DNA of 64,000 nucleotides from an uncultured Tateyamaria sp. (GTDB taxonomy: Bacteria > Pseudomonadota > Alphaproteobacteria > Rhodobacterales > Rhodobacteraceae): the NCBI GenBank assembly GCA_905480645.1, contig CAJQRC010000028.1, forward strand, positions 1 through 64,000. Reading direction: 5' to 3'. Under the pieces are notes generated by a model. The model saw only the letters and a program-made list of their open reading frames with translations, was not told the origin of the DNA and ran no database searches. Shown one piece after another: positions 39,589 through 49,228 of this stretch. A program made the translations under genes and the position numbers. The number at the start of each line of letters is the position of its first letter. Within the stretch, counting starts at the first letter, position 1.

Positions 39589-39675
39589 ATTGTCGTCCTT
39601 TGATTTTTTCATCAGGGCATAATGGGCAGTGAAGCTGGCCTCAAGATTAAGCCGCCTTAGTATATCACTATTTCA

Positions 39676-41190
39676 TCATCTTGTGATTTTTAAGATTTGG
39701 TTGGAAGTAATGTGCTGCCACTTGCTCCATTTACTATGAGGCCATTTGATTCGCAGTCGGACAATTTTTTGGTCGCCTAATCCAAAATGCTGAGGTACCG
39801 CTGTGCCTCCTGCATGTCCTCCACCAACCGTGATTTCACGTGATTGTATGGACTTAGTATTATCTACTTCAATCCACGCCCCAACTGCTTGTGTGTTAGC
39901 TCCTTCCTGATGAAGCGATATACCTAGCCAGTTTTTGGAAGTTGGTGTAGTATTTTGCCAGATTTGAAGTGGCGCGCGACGATTTACCACCGCCAAATCC
40001 AGAAGGCCGTCATTATTTAGGTCGACTAATGCCGCACCGCGGCCGCGGTGGAATGAGGCGACCCCAGCCACATCGCCCCTTTCCACGAAACTGCCATCGA
40101 CTTGACCTATTAAAAGGTTGTTTGGGTCTTTTATGGCGTTACCGGGCATTTGCTGTACGTTGCCCTTTGCTATAAAAATATCATCGTATCCATCATTTTG
40201 GATGTCTCCAAAGGCAATATGCCAGCCCGTTGAGGGTCGTCCGTCATCTCCAATATAAGGACGTTGGGCTGCCGTACCACGCGCAAAAGGAACGTCTTTA
40301 TATGTTGGTCCTTCACCAACCTGTTCCATTAGTCGTTGATCTCCCATGGAACTAAGGAAGACCTCGTCCCTACCGTCTCGGTCCAGATCTCGCGTGGCAA
40401 TACCCATTCCCCAAAGCATATGGCGCTTCCAGCCTTCTGTTTCGCTATAAAGTTTAGGCGGGTTAGCCATTTTCCAAAGCTGTTCCTCTCCTTTGTGAAC
40501 ATAATAATGTCGATCATTGGAAATACGCAGGTCGGCCGAACCTTTACGTGCCCAGTCAGTGAAGAGCATTGATAACGCACAGTATCCTGGATTTAACTTA
40601 ATCAGGCTATAACCTGATGCGGTAGGTCTCATAATTATGTTTGTATCGCAAGCTTCGAAAGGACCTTCGGCGTTCGCTTGGTCAACGTAATGACCAAAAG
40701 CGAAAGTAGGTTTAATCTGGTTGGCTTCCCATGTCGCGGAAAAGGCAGTTGACCAATGGTCGCCAATTTCAAGGGGAGCAGGAGAAAAAGTGCAATCACC
40801 TGCACCGTGCAGTAAAATATCGGAACCGACACGCAGCACCATGAGATCGAGCAGGCCGTCATTGTTTGCATCTATTGGGTAGACACCTGTCGTTCCTTTT
40901 AAATCGAGATTTTTAGGTGTTGCTGCGACAAACGAAACTTCCCCAGCAACTCTGGAGGTATTGCGCAATAAAATCGGAAGATTTGTTCCACCGGCCGCTA
41001 CTAAATCAGGTTTTGAATCGCCATTGCAGTCGAAAACTGCAACGCCGCCACCAACAAAATGTTCCCATCCACCATCGTAAACATGATTTGGAACGTCTAC
41101 TGGTATAAATTGGGGAAGCTCTGCAAGTGCAGATTGTGCCAGCGATGAAGAGATCAAAAATACAGCGATTAATAACGATCTAACAAGCAT
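39676..41190 (-). CDS. CRTAC1 family secreted protein with FG-GAP/VCBS repeats and ASPIC/UnbV domain
   Basis: A 504-residue exported protein. The ATG at 41190 gives a signal peptide (core LLIAVFLISSSLAQSALA); an in-frame TTG at 41226 is less likely. At least five Ca-binding FG-GAP-like repeats are visible, each with a DxNxDGxxD-type loop (DCNGDSKPD, DANNDGLLD, DLDRDGRDE, DIQNDGYDD, DLNNDGLLD), suggesting a beta-propeller. An ASPIC/UnbV module follows (WIEVDNTKSIQSREITVGGG). It probably binds calcium and a surface ligand; function unknown. Confidence 0.87.
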   Translation of the reverse strand: MLVRSLLIAVFLISSSLAQSALAELPQFIPVDVPNHVYDGGWEHFVGGGVAVFDCNGDSKPDLVAAGGTNLPILLRNTSRVAGEVSFVAATPKNLDLKGTTGVYPIDANNDGLLDLMVLRVGSDILLHGAGDCTFSPAPLEIGDHWSTAFSATWEANQIKPTFAFGHYVDQANAEGPFEACDTNIIMRPTASGYSLIKLNPGYCALSMLFTDWARKGSADLRISNDRHYYVHKGEEQLWKMANPPKLYSETEGWKRHMLWGMGIATRDLDRDGRDEVFLSSMGDQRLMEQVGEGPTYKDVPFARGTAAQRPYIGDDGRPSTGWHIAFGDIQNDGYDDIFIAKGNVQQMPGNAIKDPNNLLIGQVDGSFVERGDVAGVASFHRGRGAALVDLNNDGLLDLAVVNRRAPLQIWQNTTPTSKNWLGISLHQEGANTQAVGAWIEVDNTKSIQSREITVGGGHAGGTAVPQHFGLGDQKIVRLRIKWPHSKWSKWQHITSNQILKITR

Positions 41191-41229
41191 TTTTTGGCTT
41201 TCATCTTTATGATGGATTGTTAGCAAAAT

Positions 41230-42441
41230 CTATATGCGTTTGGTACCTTCAAGAGCTTCAACTGCAGTATCTTGAACAAAGTTCAGAGCGTAGGCAGCAG
41301 CGCCGCGGGCCCACATTAAATTATCCCATTTGTGTACAACAACATCTGGTGCGGGTTTGTCGACTTTTACTATTGATTTTTGCATTTCGTCTATCACCGC
41401 ATCGGCGTATAAATGGTCAAATTGTATTTGTTCACCTGCTAGTATGATCAATTCTGGATCAAAAATATTGACCAGATTTGCTAGTCCCATTGCGAACACT
41501 CGACCAGCGCGTTCGATTACTGAATTTGCTGTTGTGTTTCCGGCGCGAGCGGCTTCTAAAATGGCAGTGACTGACTGTGATGTTGAAGAGTACAGGCTTA
41601 AATTAATAATGCTATTTGCTTCTCGTACAAGTGCATAATCTGCGACATAAGCTTCCAAACATCCGCGTTGACCACAGCGGCAAAGTGCTCCTTCCAGTTG
41701 AACCTTAATATGGCCAAACTCGGCTCCACAACCGCGCGTACCACGATAGATTTGTCCATCAAGAACTATGCCCATGCCAACACCACTCTCAATAGTGATT
41801 ACAATAAAATCTGAGTAATCTTTACCAATGCCAAATACCAATTCGGCCATTGCCACAAGGTTTGCATCGTTATCAACGTAAGTTGGCGTCCCCAGACATG
41901 TCGATAAAATTTCACCAAAGGGTACATTGCGCTGATTTAACGAAGGCGACCAATAGACTAGGCTATCATTGGCATCGACAACTCCAGATATTCCAACACC
42001 GACTCCTGAAATATCATCCAGTTTGCGGCCAAGATTTGATGCTAAGGCTTTCAATCCTATCGCAATCTCAGTGGCTAAAGCATCAGGCGTTTGGCAAGCA
42101 AATGGCATATTGCGTTCATGGTTGGCCATGTATGCCCCATTAAAGTCCATTAATACAAATGAAATTGATGAGTCAGAAACTTTAATACCAGCTATAAGGT
42201 GAGCGCTTCCAGCAATTCTTAAATCTATGCGGGGACGACCACGGGTAGGTCCATTTCGCTGAAATTCGTGGGGCACCTCTTCGATTAACCCGCCTTGTAA
42301 AAGATCGGCAGTTACAGATGTAACAGTCGCTCTACTGATTCCTGTCCGTTCCGCTAAATCAATGCGGGGTAGGGGGCCATGTTGTGAAATTTCTCGCAAC
42401 ATTAACCTCCTACTTTCCACCTTTTGGTGTCCGAAGGACAT
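41230..42441 (-). CDS. xylR: ROK-family repressor of xylose genes (XylR)
   Basis: A 403-residue ROK regulator. The N-terminal winged helix (LPRIDLAERTGISRATVTSV) binds DNA. The ROK sugar-binding domain has a GVGVGISG segment and the zinc motif CRCGQRGCLEAY. It is divergent from xylF. A 27-bp perfect inverted repeat in the 177 bp between them is the likely operator. Xylose or its phosphate would relieve repression; the name rests on family plus neighbourhood. Confidence 0.88.
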   Translation of the reverse strand: MSFGHQKVESRRLMLREISQHGPLPRIDLAERTGISRATVTSVTADLLQGGLIEEVPHEFQRNGPTRGRPRIDLRIAGSAHLIAGIKVSDSSISFVLMDFNGAYMANHERNMPFACQTPDALATEIAIGLKALASNLGRKLDDISGVGVGISGVVDANDSLVYWSPSLNQRNVPFGEILSTCLGTPTYVDNDANLVAMAELVFGIGKDYSDFIVITIESGVGMGIVLDGQIYRGTRGCGAEFGHIKVQLEGALCRCGQRGCLEAYVADYALVREANSIINLSLYSSTSQSVTAILEAARAGNTTANSVIERAGRVFAMGLANLVNIFDPELIILAGEQIQFDHLYADAVIDEMQKSIVKVDKPAPDVVVHKWDNLMWARGAAAYALNFVQDTAVEALEGTKRI

Positions 42442-42525
42442 GATATATCTCTCTTTTGTTCTTTAATTAGTATAATAATATTTACGCTACAATAAATGAA
42501 TTTTATGCGAATTTTACAATTGTTA

Positions 42526-42552
42526 TATTTAATTTACTTCTCAAATTAAATA
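42526..42552. promoter_or_regulatory. Putative XylR operator
   Basis: Perfect arms TATTTAATTT and AAATTAAATA flank a 7-bp spacer between divergent xylR and xylF, about 67 bp before the xylF start. Size, AT content and arm/spacer architecture fit ROK-type XylR operators. Assignment is by inference. Confidence 0.6.
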
Positions 42553-42618
42553 AGCTATCTCACTGGGACCGTAATAAAATCATTTAGAATACGGTTGGTA
42601 GTCTTTGGGAGGACACAC

Positions 42619-43644
42619 ATGAAACGACGCACTTTAATTGCAGCTCTGACAGCTGCGACAATATTTTCCACACCAGCTTTTGCAGATGGTGTTACCGTTG
42701 GCGTTAGTTGGTCTAACTTTCAAGAGGAGCGATGGAAAACTGATGAAGCGGCTATTAAAGCCAAGCTTGAAGAGCTAGGAGCAACATATATCTCATCTGA
42801 TGCGCAGGCTTCGGCATCAAAGCAACTTACTGATGTTGAGGCTCTAATCGCCCAAGGAGCTGACGCTCTAATTATTCTAGCTATGGATAAAGACGCTATT
42901 GGCCCTGCAGTGGATCAAGCTGAAGCGGAAGGTATTCCAGTGGTTGGTTATGATCGTTTAATAGAAGATAACCGTACGTTTTACCTAACTTTTGACAACA
43001 AAGGTGTTGGACGGATTATTGCACAGGCAGTGACTGCGGCGCAGCCAGAAGGTAATTTTGCTATTATCAAAGGTGACAAGGGCGACCCCAATGCAGGCTT
43101 TCTTCTAGAAGGAATGATGGAGGTAATCGGTGATGATGTTGAGTCAGGAAAAATCAAAATTGTTGGGGAAGCTTTTACTGACGGTTGGAAGCCAGACAAC
43201 GCTCAGAAAAATATGGAGCAGATTTTGACAGCTGCTAACAATAATATCGATGCTGTCTTAGCCCAGAATGATGGTATGGCGGGTGGCGCAATCGCAGCAT
43301 TGCAGGCTCAGGGACTGGCTGTTCCAGTAGGTGGGCAAGACGGTGACCATGCCGCTTTGAATCGTGTCGCACGTGGTGAGCAAACTGTATCGGTTTGGAA
43401 AAACTCTTTGGATTTGGGAAGCAAGGCGGCTGAGATTGCTGTCGCCCTGGCCAATGGTACGGCGTTAGCCGATATTGTCGATGCTGAGCAGTGGTCAGGT
43501 GGTGCAAATGGGGTAGAGATGAATGCAATTTTTCTCGACCCTACACCTGTAACTCAGGATAATATCAGTGCGGTTATCGATGCAGGTCACATTGCTAAAG
43601 AAAAAGTATGTGCGGGTGCCGCTGCCGGTGTAAAAGGCTGTTAA
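42619..43644 (+). CDS. xylF: D-xylose ABC transporter, periplasmic binding protein
   Basis: A 341-residue binding protein of the ribose/xylose family. A signal peptide of about 22 residues ends at STPAFA. The mature protein starts with GVTVGVSWSNFQEERWKTDE, a typical XylF opening. A QNDGMAGGAIAAL stretch forms the hinge/ligand region. The ATG at 42619 has GGGAGG 6 nt upstream; an in-frame GTG-like start at 42595 is rejected. It is followed by an intercistronic hairpin, then xylH. Confidence 0.94.
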   Translation: MKRRTLIAALTAATIFSTPAFADGVTVGVSWSNFQEERWKTDEAAIKAKLEELGATYISSDAQASASKQLTDVEALIAQGADALIILAMDKDAIGPAVDQAEAEGIPVVGYDRLIEDNRTFYLTFDNKGVGRIIAQAVTAAQPEGNFAIIKGDKGDPNAGFLLEGMMEVIGDDVESGKIKIVGEAFTDGWKPDNAQKNMEQILTAANNNIDAVLAQNDGMAGGAIAALQAQGLAVPVGGQDGDHAALNRVARGEQTVSVWKNSLDLGSKAAEIAVALANGTALADIVDAEQWSGGANGVEMNAIFLDPTPVTQDNISAVIDAGHIAKEKVCAGAAAGVKGC

Positions 43645-43662
43645 AACTATACTAATAATTTT

Positions 43663-43687
43663 GCACTGGCGACATTTTTGCCAGTGC
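43663..43687 (+). terminator. Intercistronic stem-loop after xylF
   Basis: Perfect 8-bp stem GCACTGGC / GCCAGTGC with a 9-nt loop lies 19 bp after the xylF stop, with no T-tract. It is more likely a partial terminator or an mRNA-stabilising hairpin that raises xylF message over the permease genes than a full stop. Confidence 0.7.
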
Positions 43688-43771
43688 CTTCTAAAGTTTC
43701 TCATATCACCTGTACAACCTTGTCCAAGATTTTCTTGCGGCCACTGTTGTCCTAATATTTGGGGTTCCGTG

Positions 43772-45094
43772 ATGACAAATACTTTGAACACTGGTGGTTC
43801 CGATGCTCCAGTAAAAAAAAGCCATATGAACCGTTTTATTCAATCGACTGAACTGGATACCCGACTTTTAGGAATGTTGGGAGCATTAGCTCTAATTTGG
43901 TTCGGATTTCATATTTATGGCGCTGTGGTGAACGGTTTTGGTGCCTTCTTGACGCCTCGTAACTTATGGAATCTTAGCGTTCAAACATCCTCAATAGGAA
44001 TTATGGCCTGCGGCATGGTTTTGGTGATTATTACCCGCCATATTGATCTTTCTGTTGGCTCAGTTCTGGGCTTTTGCGCTATCGTTATGGGGGTTACACA
44101 AGTTTGGATATTACCGGAACTCATAGGATTTGAACACTGGTCCATATGGATCATCACAGTAATTGTTGGACTAATTGCAGGTACTCTGATTGGTGGATTA
44201 CATGGGTATTTGATCGCGTATCATTCAATTCCAGCCTTCATAGTTACACTTGGCGGATTATTGGCGTGGCGAGGTGCAGCATTTTTAGTTGCGCGCGGTG
44301 AAACAATTTCTCCAGTCGATAGTACATTTCGTCTGTTGGGTGGTACAGCTGATGGTGCGATTGGCTCTACAGGTTCTTGGGTTGTCGGTTTAGTTGGCGT
44401 TACTACTGTGATTGTGTCGGTTTCATTGGATCGTCGTAAAAGAAAAACCCATGGTTTTGCGCTACGGCCTGTCTGGGCAGACTGGTTCATTGCTGTCGTT
44501 GGCTCTGCTGCACTTATCGGCGCAGTCATCTTAGTTAATTCATATTATTGGCCTCGTGGTATTGTGCGCAAATTCGCAGATGAGAATAATATTGTTATTC
44601 CGGATGCGGGTCTTTTTATTAGCTATGGGTTTGCCATACCTGTTCTTATTCTTGTCACAGTGGGAATAATCATGTCTCTAGTAATGTCGCGGACCCGTTT
44701 TGGCCGTTATGTTTACGCTATTGGTGGTAATCCTGAAGCGGCCGCGCTTGCGGGCATTAACACTAAGTGGATGACTGTGAAAATTTTTGGCTTAATGGGG
44801 CTTCTTACGGGCCTTTCCGCTGCTGTGGCCTCAGCGCGTTTAGGTTCGGCTACTAATGCGCTGGGTACGTTGGATGAACTTTATGTAATCGCTGCAGCAG
44901 TTATTGGTGGAACATCATTAGCGGGTGGTGTTGGCACGATTTATGGTGCCATACTTGGTGCCGTGGTTATGCAATCACTTCAGACTGGTATGGTTTTAAT
45001 TGGCTTTGATGCAGCAATTCAACAAATTGTGGTTGGCTCTGTACTCGTATTGGCTGTTTACCTAGATAATCTTTATCGGAGGACTGCAAAATGA
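43772..45094 (+). CDS. xylH: D-xylose ABC transporter permease
   Basis: A 440-residue inner-membrane permease of the ribose/xylose class, with about ten or more hydrophobic segments. The conserved [13 protein letters not shown] and [15 protein letters not shown] cytoplasmic motifs are present. Length over 400 residues and the extra central segments match XylH rather than the shorter RbsC. The ATG at 43772 replaces an earlier in-frame start that would overlap the hairpin region. The stop overlaps xylG (ATGA). Confidence 0.93.
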   Translation: MTNTLNTGGSDAPVKKSHMNRFIQSTELDTRLLGMLGALALIWFGFHIYGAVVNGFGAFLTPRNLWNLSVQTSSIGIMACGMVLVIITRHIDLSVGSVLGFCAIVMGVTQVWILPELIGFEHWSIWIITVIVGLIAGTLIGGLHGYLIAYHSIPAFIVTLGGLLAWRGAAFLVARGETISPVDSTFRLLGGTADGAIGSTGSWVVGLVGVTTVIVSVSLDRRKRKTHGFALRPVWADWFIAVVGSAALIGAVILVNSYYWPRGIVRKFADENNIVIPDAGLFISYGFAIPVLILVTVGIIMSLVMSRTRFGRYVYAIGGNPEAAALAGINTKWMTVKIFGLMGLLTGLSAAVASARLGSATNALGTLDELYVIAAAVIGGTSLAGGVGTIYGAILGAVVMQSLQTGMVLIGFDAAIQQIVVGSVLVLAVYLDNLYRRTAK

Positions 45095-45864
45095 ATGATA
45101 AAGATAAGATTGATTGCGCGATAAAACCGCTTGTCGACATGCGTAACATCTGCATCTCATTTGGTGGCGTTCATGCTGTGGATCATGTGTCGGTTGACCT
45201 CTACCCTGGTGAAGTTGTGGGCCTTTTAGGTCATAATGGCGCGGGTAAATCTACTCTTATCAAAATTTTGTCGGGTGCATATGCTATGGATTCAGGCGAA
45301 ATTTATGTGAATGGTGAGAAAGCAAATATTAACAATCCACGCGATGCTAGGTCATATAATATTGAGACTATTTATCAGACTCTTGCTTTAGCTGACAACC
45401 TGGATGCAGCTTCAAATTTATTCTTGGGACGTGAATTGGTATCCCCAATTGGATTTGTTGACGATGATGCTATGGAAGCTGAAACTCGCAAAATTATGGG
45501 GCGCCTTAATCCAAATTTCCATAAGTTTAAAGATCCGGTAAGCGCGTTGTCCGGCGGGCAGCGTCAATCGGTTGCTATTGCCCGTGCGGTCTACTTTAAC
45601 GCAAGAATTCTGATAATGGATGAACCTACTGCTGCACTTGGCCCGCATGAGACCCAAATGGTTTCAGAATTAATTGCGCAATTAAAAGCGGAAGGTATTG
45701 GTATTTTTCTTATTAGCCATGATATTCATGACGTTATGGAATTATGTGATAGGGCGTCGGTTATGAAAAATGGTCAGTTAGTAGGAACGGTAGATATTGG
45801 TGATGTGACGGACGATGACCTGCTCGGCATGATTATTTTGGGCAAACACCCAGACGAGCAATAA
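45091..45864 (+). CDS. xylG: D-xylose ABC transporter ATP-binding protein, single domain
   Basis: A 257-residue ATPase with Walker [10 protein letters not shown], signature [15 protein letters not shown] and Walker [13 protein letters not shown]. Enterobacterial XylG has two ATPase domains (about 510 residues); here there is only one, as in FrcA-type ATPases, so it should act as a homodimer. It overlaps xylH by 4 nt, and glucokinase starts immediately after its stop. Confidence 0.92.
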   Translation: MNDKDKIDCAIKPLVDMRNICISFGGVHAVDHVSVDLYPGEVVGLLGHNGAGKSTLIKILSGAYAMDSGEIYVNGEKANINNPRDARSYNIETIYQTLALADNLDAASNLFLGRELVSPIGFVDDDAMEAETRKIMGRLNPNFHKFKDPVSALSGGQRQSVAIARAVYFNARILIMDEPTAALGPHETQMVSELIAQLKAEGIGIFLISHDIHDVMELCDRASVMKNGQLVGTVDIGDVTDDDLLGMIILGKHPDEQ

Positions 45865-46770
45865 ATGGTAGAAAGCTTGTATCTGGTCGCTGATGTAGGC
45901 GGAACTAACTGCCGCCTCGCATTAGCTGATGTTAATGGAGTGCGTACGGACACTATAAATCGTTTCCAAAACAAAAAATATGCAAGTTTTTCTGATATTG
46001 TACGTGTCTTTCTGTGTGATAAACCTAAAACTAATGCCGCGGTGGTTGCAATCGCCGGACCGGTAGATAGCGGTTGTGGGCAGTTAACTAATTGGGACTG
46101 GTATTTTAACGCTGAAGATCTTGCGCATGACTTGCTGTTAGATAAAGTGTATCTGCTGAATGACCTTGAAGCTTTGGGGTATGCAGTTTCTGTTTTGCCA
46201 AAGTCATCTTTGCGCTGTCTTAGCGGAAGTCCTAACGATAACGAATTTCAGGCTATCGTGATGGGTCTTGGGACTGGTTTTAATATTAGCTTGGCATGTA
46301 ACTCATCAAATACTGTTTTTGCTGCTGAGATGGGACACGCAGCGTTGCCGCAACCAGTCGTTACAATAATTCACAATGCAGTTGGCGAAGTCCATGCTTT
46401 TGAAACTGTAGAACATTTATTTTCTGGCAGGGGCTTGGCGAAGCTGCATGAGATACGGACTGGAAGTTTCTGTAAGCCCGAGGATGTAGAAAATTCTAAA
46501 AACGGCTCGCAGACATTAACAATAATGGCGTGCGCTCTGGGTGCCTTAGTGCGAGAAGTCGCTTATCTTTATTTGCCTGAAAATGGTATTTATTTTAATG
46601 GTAGTTTGGCTCATACCCTTTTGTCAGCGGCAACTACCGAATTTGTCTTGGCGCCTTTGAAAGTAGATGACAGATTTGGTGGCCGTATGGCACGAATTCC
46701 AATCTGTATACTGACGGATGACATATCAGCTTTATATGGTTGCGCGCATTATATCTCATTGCAGTCTTGA
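45865..46770 (+). CDS. glk: Glucokinase
   Basis: A 301-residue sugar kinase of the Glk (hexokinase-like) family phosphorylating glucose with ATP. The phosphate motif VADVGGTNCRLALAD opens the protein. VMGLGTGFNIS and FNGSLAHTLLSA occupy the conserved nucleotide-site positions. It begins at the base after the xylG stop, last in the xylF-H-G-glk operon, suggesting that the transporter also brings in glucose or that glucose kinase is co-regulated. Confidence 0.88.
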   Translation: MVESLYLVADVGGTNCRLALADVNGVRTDTINRFQNKKYASFSDIVRVFLCDKPKTNAAVVAIAGPVDSGCGQLTNWDWYFNAEDLAHDLLLDKVYLLNDLEALGYAVSVLPKSSLRCLSGSPNDNEFQAIVMGLGTGFNISLACNSSNTVFAAEMGHAALPQPVVTIIHNAVGEVHAFETVEHLFSGRGLAKLHEIRTGSFCKPEDVENSKNGSQTLTIMACALGALVREVAYLYLPENGIYFNGSLAHTLLSAATTEFVLAPLKVDDRFGGRMARIPICILTDDISALYGCAHYISLQS

Positions 46771-46921
46771 AAAGTTCCTGTCTTGAAAAGACTTAAAATG
46801 CCCAAAATCCGTTCGAGTAAAATGTGTGTGTTTTATCCCTAATCTGCAGTAATATCATTAAATTTTTTAAGGAATATTCTTAAGCATCAACCTACTGCTG
46901 ACGCAGGAATCTTTTCGGTAA

Positions 46922-47839
46922 TCACAACTCATTAGCCCATGGTGGGTTAGCACCCGTCCGTGACACCGTAACGGCCGCTGTGCGATTGGCTGTGGTAAGC
47001 ATTTTAGTGAGTTTTTCATAGCTAAGTGTTTCTAGAACGCTAGGGGCCAATGCGTCTTCAGCCCGTAGAGTAGCCAGGCACGCTGCATTAAACGTATCAC
47101 CAGCACCAACAGTATCAATAATCTCAACTTTAGTTGCTGCAACATGGACTGGTTTTCTGCCTTTTATTAACGCAGTAGCTCCTGAGCTACCTTGGGTTAG
47201 CAAAAGGAGTTTTGGTCCCATAGCGAGAACAGCATGCCCTTTTTCAACAAGTGAAGCGTTCCCTTCTATCAGCCAGTTTATATCGTCATCTGAGAGTTTT
47301 ACGATATCAGCACGTATCAGTAGGGATTTCAAACGGCTACTATACGCAGTTTTATCTGTAATAAAACTTGGGCGAATATTCGGATCAATCATCACAAGCT
47401 TGTCTGCGGGCTGTGCCAATGCTATTTCTACTAGAGTATCGGCGACAGGCGGATTACAGAGGCTAATACCACCAAAAAAGATGGCTTCTGTATCATCAGG
47501 TAATGTTTTTAAGTCGGCAGTTGTGATTTTCCGTGTAGCAGTGTTGTCATCATAAAACGAATAAGTTGCTTGGCCATTCTCAAGATGTACAAACGCTAAT
47601 GTTGTGTTGCGATCATTGTGTACCGCATGGGCCGTGCTAACTCGGCTTGCAGCAAGTGCCGTTTTGATCATTAAGCCAAAAGGGTCAGATGATAGCCCCG
47701 TGATTAAACTGGTAGGAACGCCTAAGCGTCCTAATGCAACTGCTGTGTTTAATACAGCTCCACCGACATGCGGAACAAAGGTTGCGCCGTCTGGCTCAGA
47801 AATCATATCAATAAGCGCTTCACCGCAGCAAATGATCAT
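46922..47839 (-). CDS. PfkB-family fructokinase
   Basis: A 305-residue ribokinase-family kinase. The N-terminus (GEALIDMISEPDGATFVPHVGG) is typical of fructokinases and the catalytic site DTVGAGDTFNAACLA near residue 245 contains the Asp base and anion hole. It overlaps the frcK stop by 4 nt (ATGA) and ends the frcB-C-A-K operon, so it most probably makes fructose 6-phosphate from imported fructose. Confidence 0.92.
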   Translation of the reverse strand: MIICCGEALIDMISEPDGATFVPHVGGAVLNTAVALGRLGVPTSLITGLSSDPFGLMIKTALAASRVSTAHAVHNDRNTTLAFVHLENGQATYSFYDDNTATRKITTADLKTLPDDTEAIFFGGISLCNPPVADTLVEIALAQPADKLVMIDPNIRPSFITDKTAYSSRLKSLLIRADIVKLSDDDINWLIEGNASLVEKGHAVLAMGPKLLLLTQGSSGATALIKGRKPVHVAATKVEIIDTVGAGDTFNAACLATLRAEDALAPSVLETLSYEKLTKMLTTANRTAAVTVSRTGANPPWANEL

Positions 47840-48471
47840 TTGGGATTTCTCGTGAGCTTAATATCGGCGAACTGTTCGTTAGTTATAATAAAGTCAGCAT
47901 TTCGCAAATCATTATCTATTGCACGGATCTCAGCATCTGCTTTGGTTAAGCCTTGATCTAGCCATCGCTTTATGAGCCTTTTTTTCAAAACATCGCGCGA
48001 TATCGCCAGAGAAATTGTAAGTGACCAATGTTTCGAAAGTCCTTGCCAAGGCTGGTTTTTTAGCAAAACGTAGTTGCCCTCAATTACAACTGTTTTAACG
48101 TCTACATTGACTCGACCTGCTCCCGCTATTGCAATGTCTTGGCCGCGATCAAAAAGAGGATAAATGACCGCCTCATCTGATTGTAGTGCTGCAACCAAAC
48201 GAACAAAACCAGTAGCGTCAAAAGTTTGTGGTGCGCCTTTTTTTTCGCGATTTCCATCTTCCTTTAATAGTCTATTATCGAGGTGGAACCCGTCCATTGG
48301 TACTACAGCTGTTTTTTCATCCTGAGCATTTAGCAGACCGGCTAAATGCTCAGCGGTTGTAGATTTTCCACTACCTGGTGGACCAGAAATTGCTATCAAC
48401 CGCCGATGAGGACCAAGCGGAGCTTGGATAATTCTTTCGCAGATTGCATTTAATGTCAGTTCAGGCTGCAC
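47836..48471 (-). CDS. frcK: FrcK-like P-loop kinase of the fructose ABC operon
   Basis: A 211-residue nucleotide/uridine-kinase-like P-loop protein with Walker A SGPPGSGKST near residue 29. The substrate-lid stretch has MDGFHLDNRLL, and a VIEGNYVLL strand follows. It matches FrcK of the rhizobial frcBCAK operon in position and type; the physiological substrate is uncertain. It overlaps frcA by 11 nt and the fructokinase by 4 nt. Confidence 0.85.
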   Translation of the reverse strand: MQPELTLNAICERIIQAPLGPHRRLIAISGPPGSGKSTTAEHLAGLLNAQDEKTAVVPMDGFHLDNRLLKEDGNREKKGAPQTFDATGFVRLVAALQSDEAVIYPLFDRGQDIAIAGAGRVNVDVKTVVIEGNYVLLKNQPWQGLSKHWSLTISLAISRDVLKKRLIKRWLDQGLTKADAEIRAIDNDLRNADFIITNEQFADIKLTRNPK

Positions 48472-49228
48472 GGTCAGGTTCAGCTGCGCCGGTCATATAA
48501 GAAACTGCATCAGACATTGAGTGATCTTTGGGATCAATCACTGTCAGTCTTTTACCAAGGCGATGAATGTGAATACGGTCAGCTACTTCGAATACATGGG
48601 GCATGTTGTGGCTAATCAAAATAATTGGGATACCACGTGATTTAACATCTTGGATTAGTTCCAGAACTCTACGGCTTTCTTTTACCCCTAGTGCAGCAGT
48701 AGGTTCATCTAAAATAATAACTTTAGAGCCAAATACAGCTGCACGTGCTACCGCGACGCCTTGGCGCTGCCCTCCGGAAAGCGTTTCAACCGCTTGTTTT
48801 ATATTTTGAATTGTCATGAGCCCAAGCTCAGATAGCTTGTCTCGGGCAAACTTCTCCATTGCCGGACGATCGAGCTGACGAAAAACCCTACCCCTAATTC
48901 CGGACCTTAGTATTTCACGGCCCATAAACATGTTGTCTGCAATGGATAGTGCTGGGGACATCGCCAGTGTCTGGTACACAGTTTCTATTCCATGTTCACG
49001 CGCTTGAATCGGTGAGGTGAAGTTAACCCTTTCTCCATCCAGATAAACTTCACCTTCATCAGGAATAACCGCTCCTGAAATAGCTTTTATTAATGTGGAT
49101 TTCCCAGCTCCATTGTCGCCAATTACACCTAGGATCTCGCCTGGATACAGCTCAAAGTCGCAATGGTCTAAAGCAGTTACGCGACCATAATGTTTAGTGA
49201 GACCAACAGCTTTTAAGATAGGTTCCAT
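48461..49228 (-). CDS. frcA: Fructose ABC transporter ATP-binding protein
   Basis: A 255-residue single-domain sugar ATPase with Walker A GDNGAGKST, signature LSGGQRQGVAVARA and Walker [13 protein letters not shown]. Its ATG shares one base with the frcC stop (TAATG), and its end overlaps frcK by 11 nt. It resembles the single-domain XylG of the xylose operon. Confidence 0.94.
   Translation of the reverse strand: MEPILKAVGLTKHYGRVTALDHCDFELYPGEILGVIGDNGAGKSTLIKAISGAVIPDEGEVYLDGERVNFTSPIQAREHGIETVYQTLAMSPALSIADNMFMGREILRSGIRGRVFRQLDRPAMEKFARDKLSELGLMTIQNIKQAVETLSGGQRQGVAVARAAVFGSKVIILDEPTAALGVKESRRVLELIQDVKSRGIPIILISHNMPHVFEVADRIHIHRLGKRLTVIDPKDHSMSDAVSYMTGAAEPDRAA

Noticed and set aside
43661-43771. 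N-terminal extension of xylH
   Set aside because: It would include the xylF-xylH hairpin; the ATG at 43772 gives a normal XylH start.
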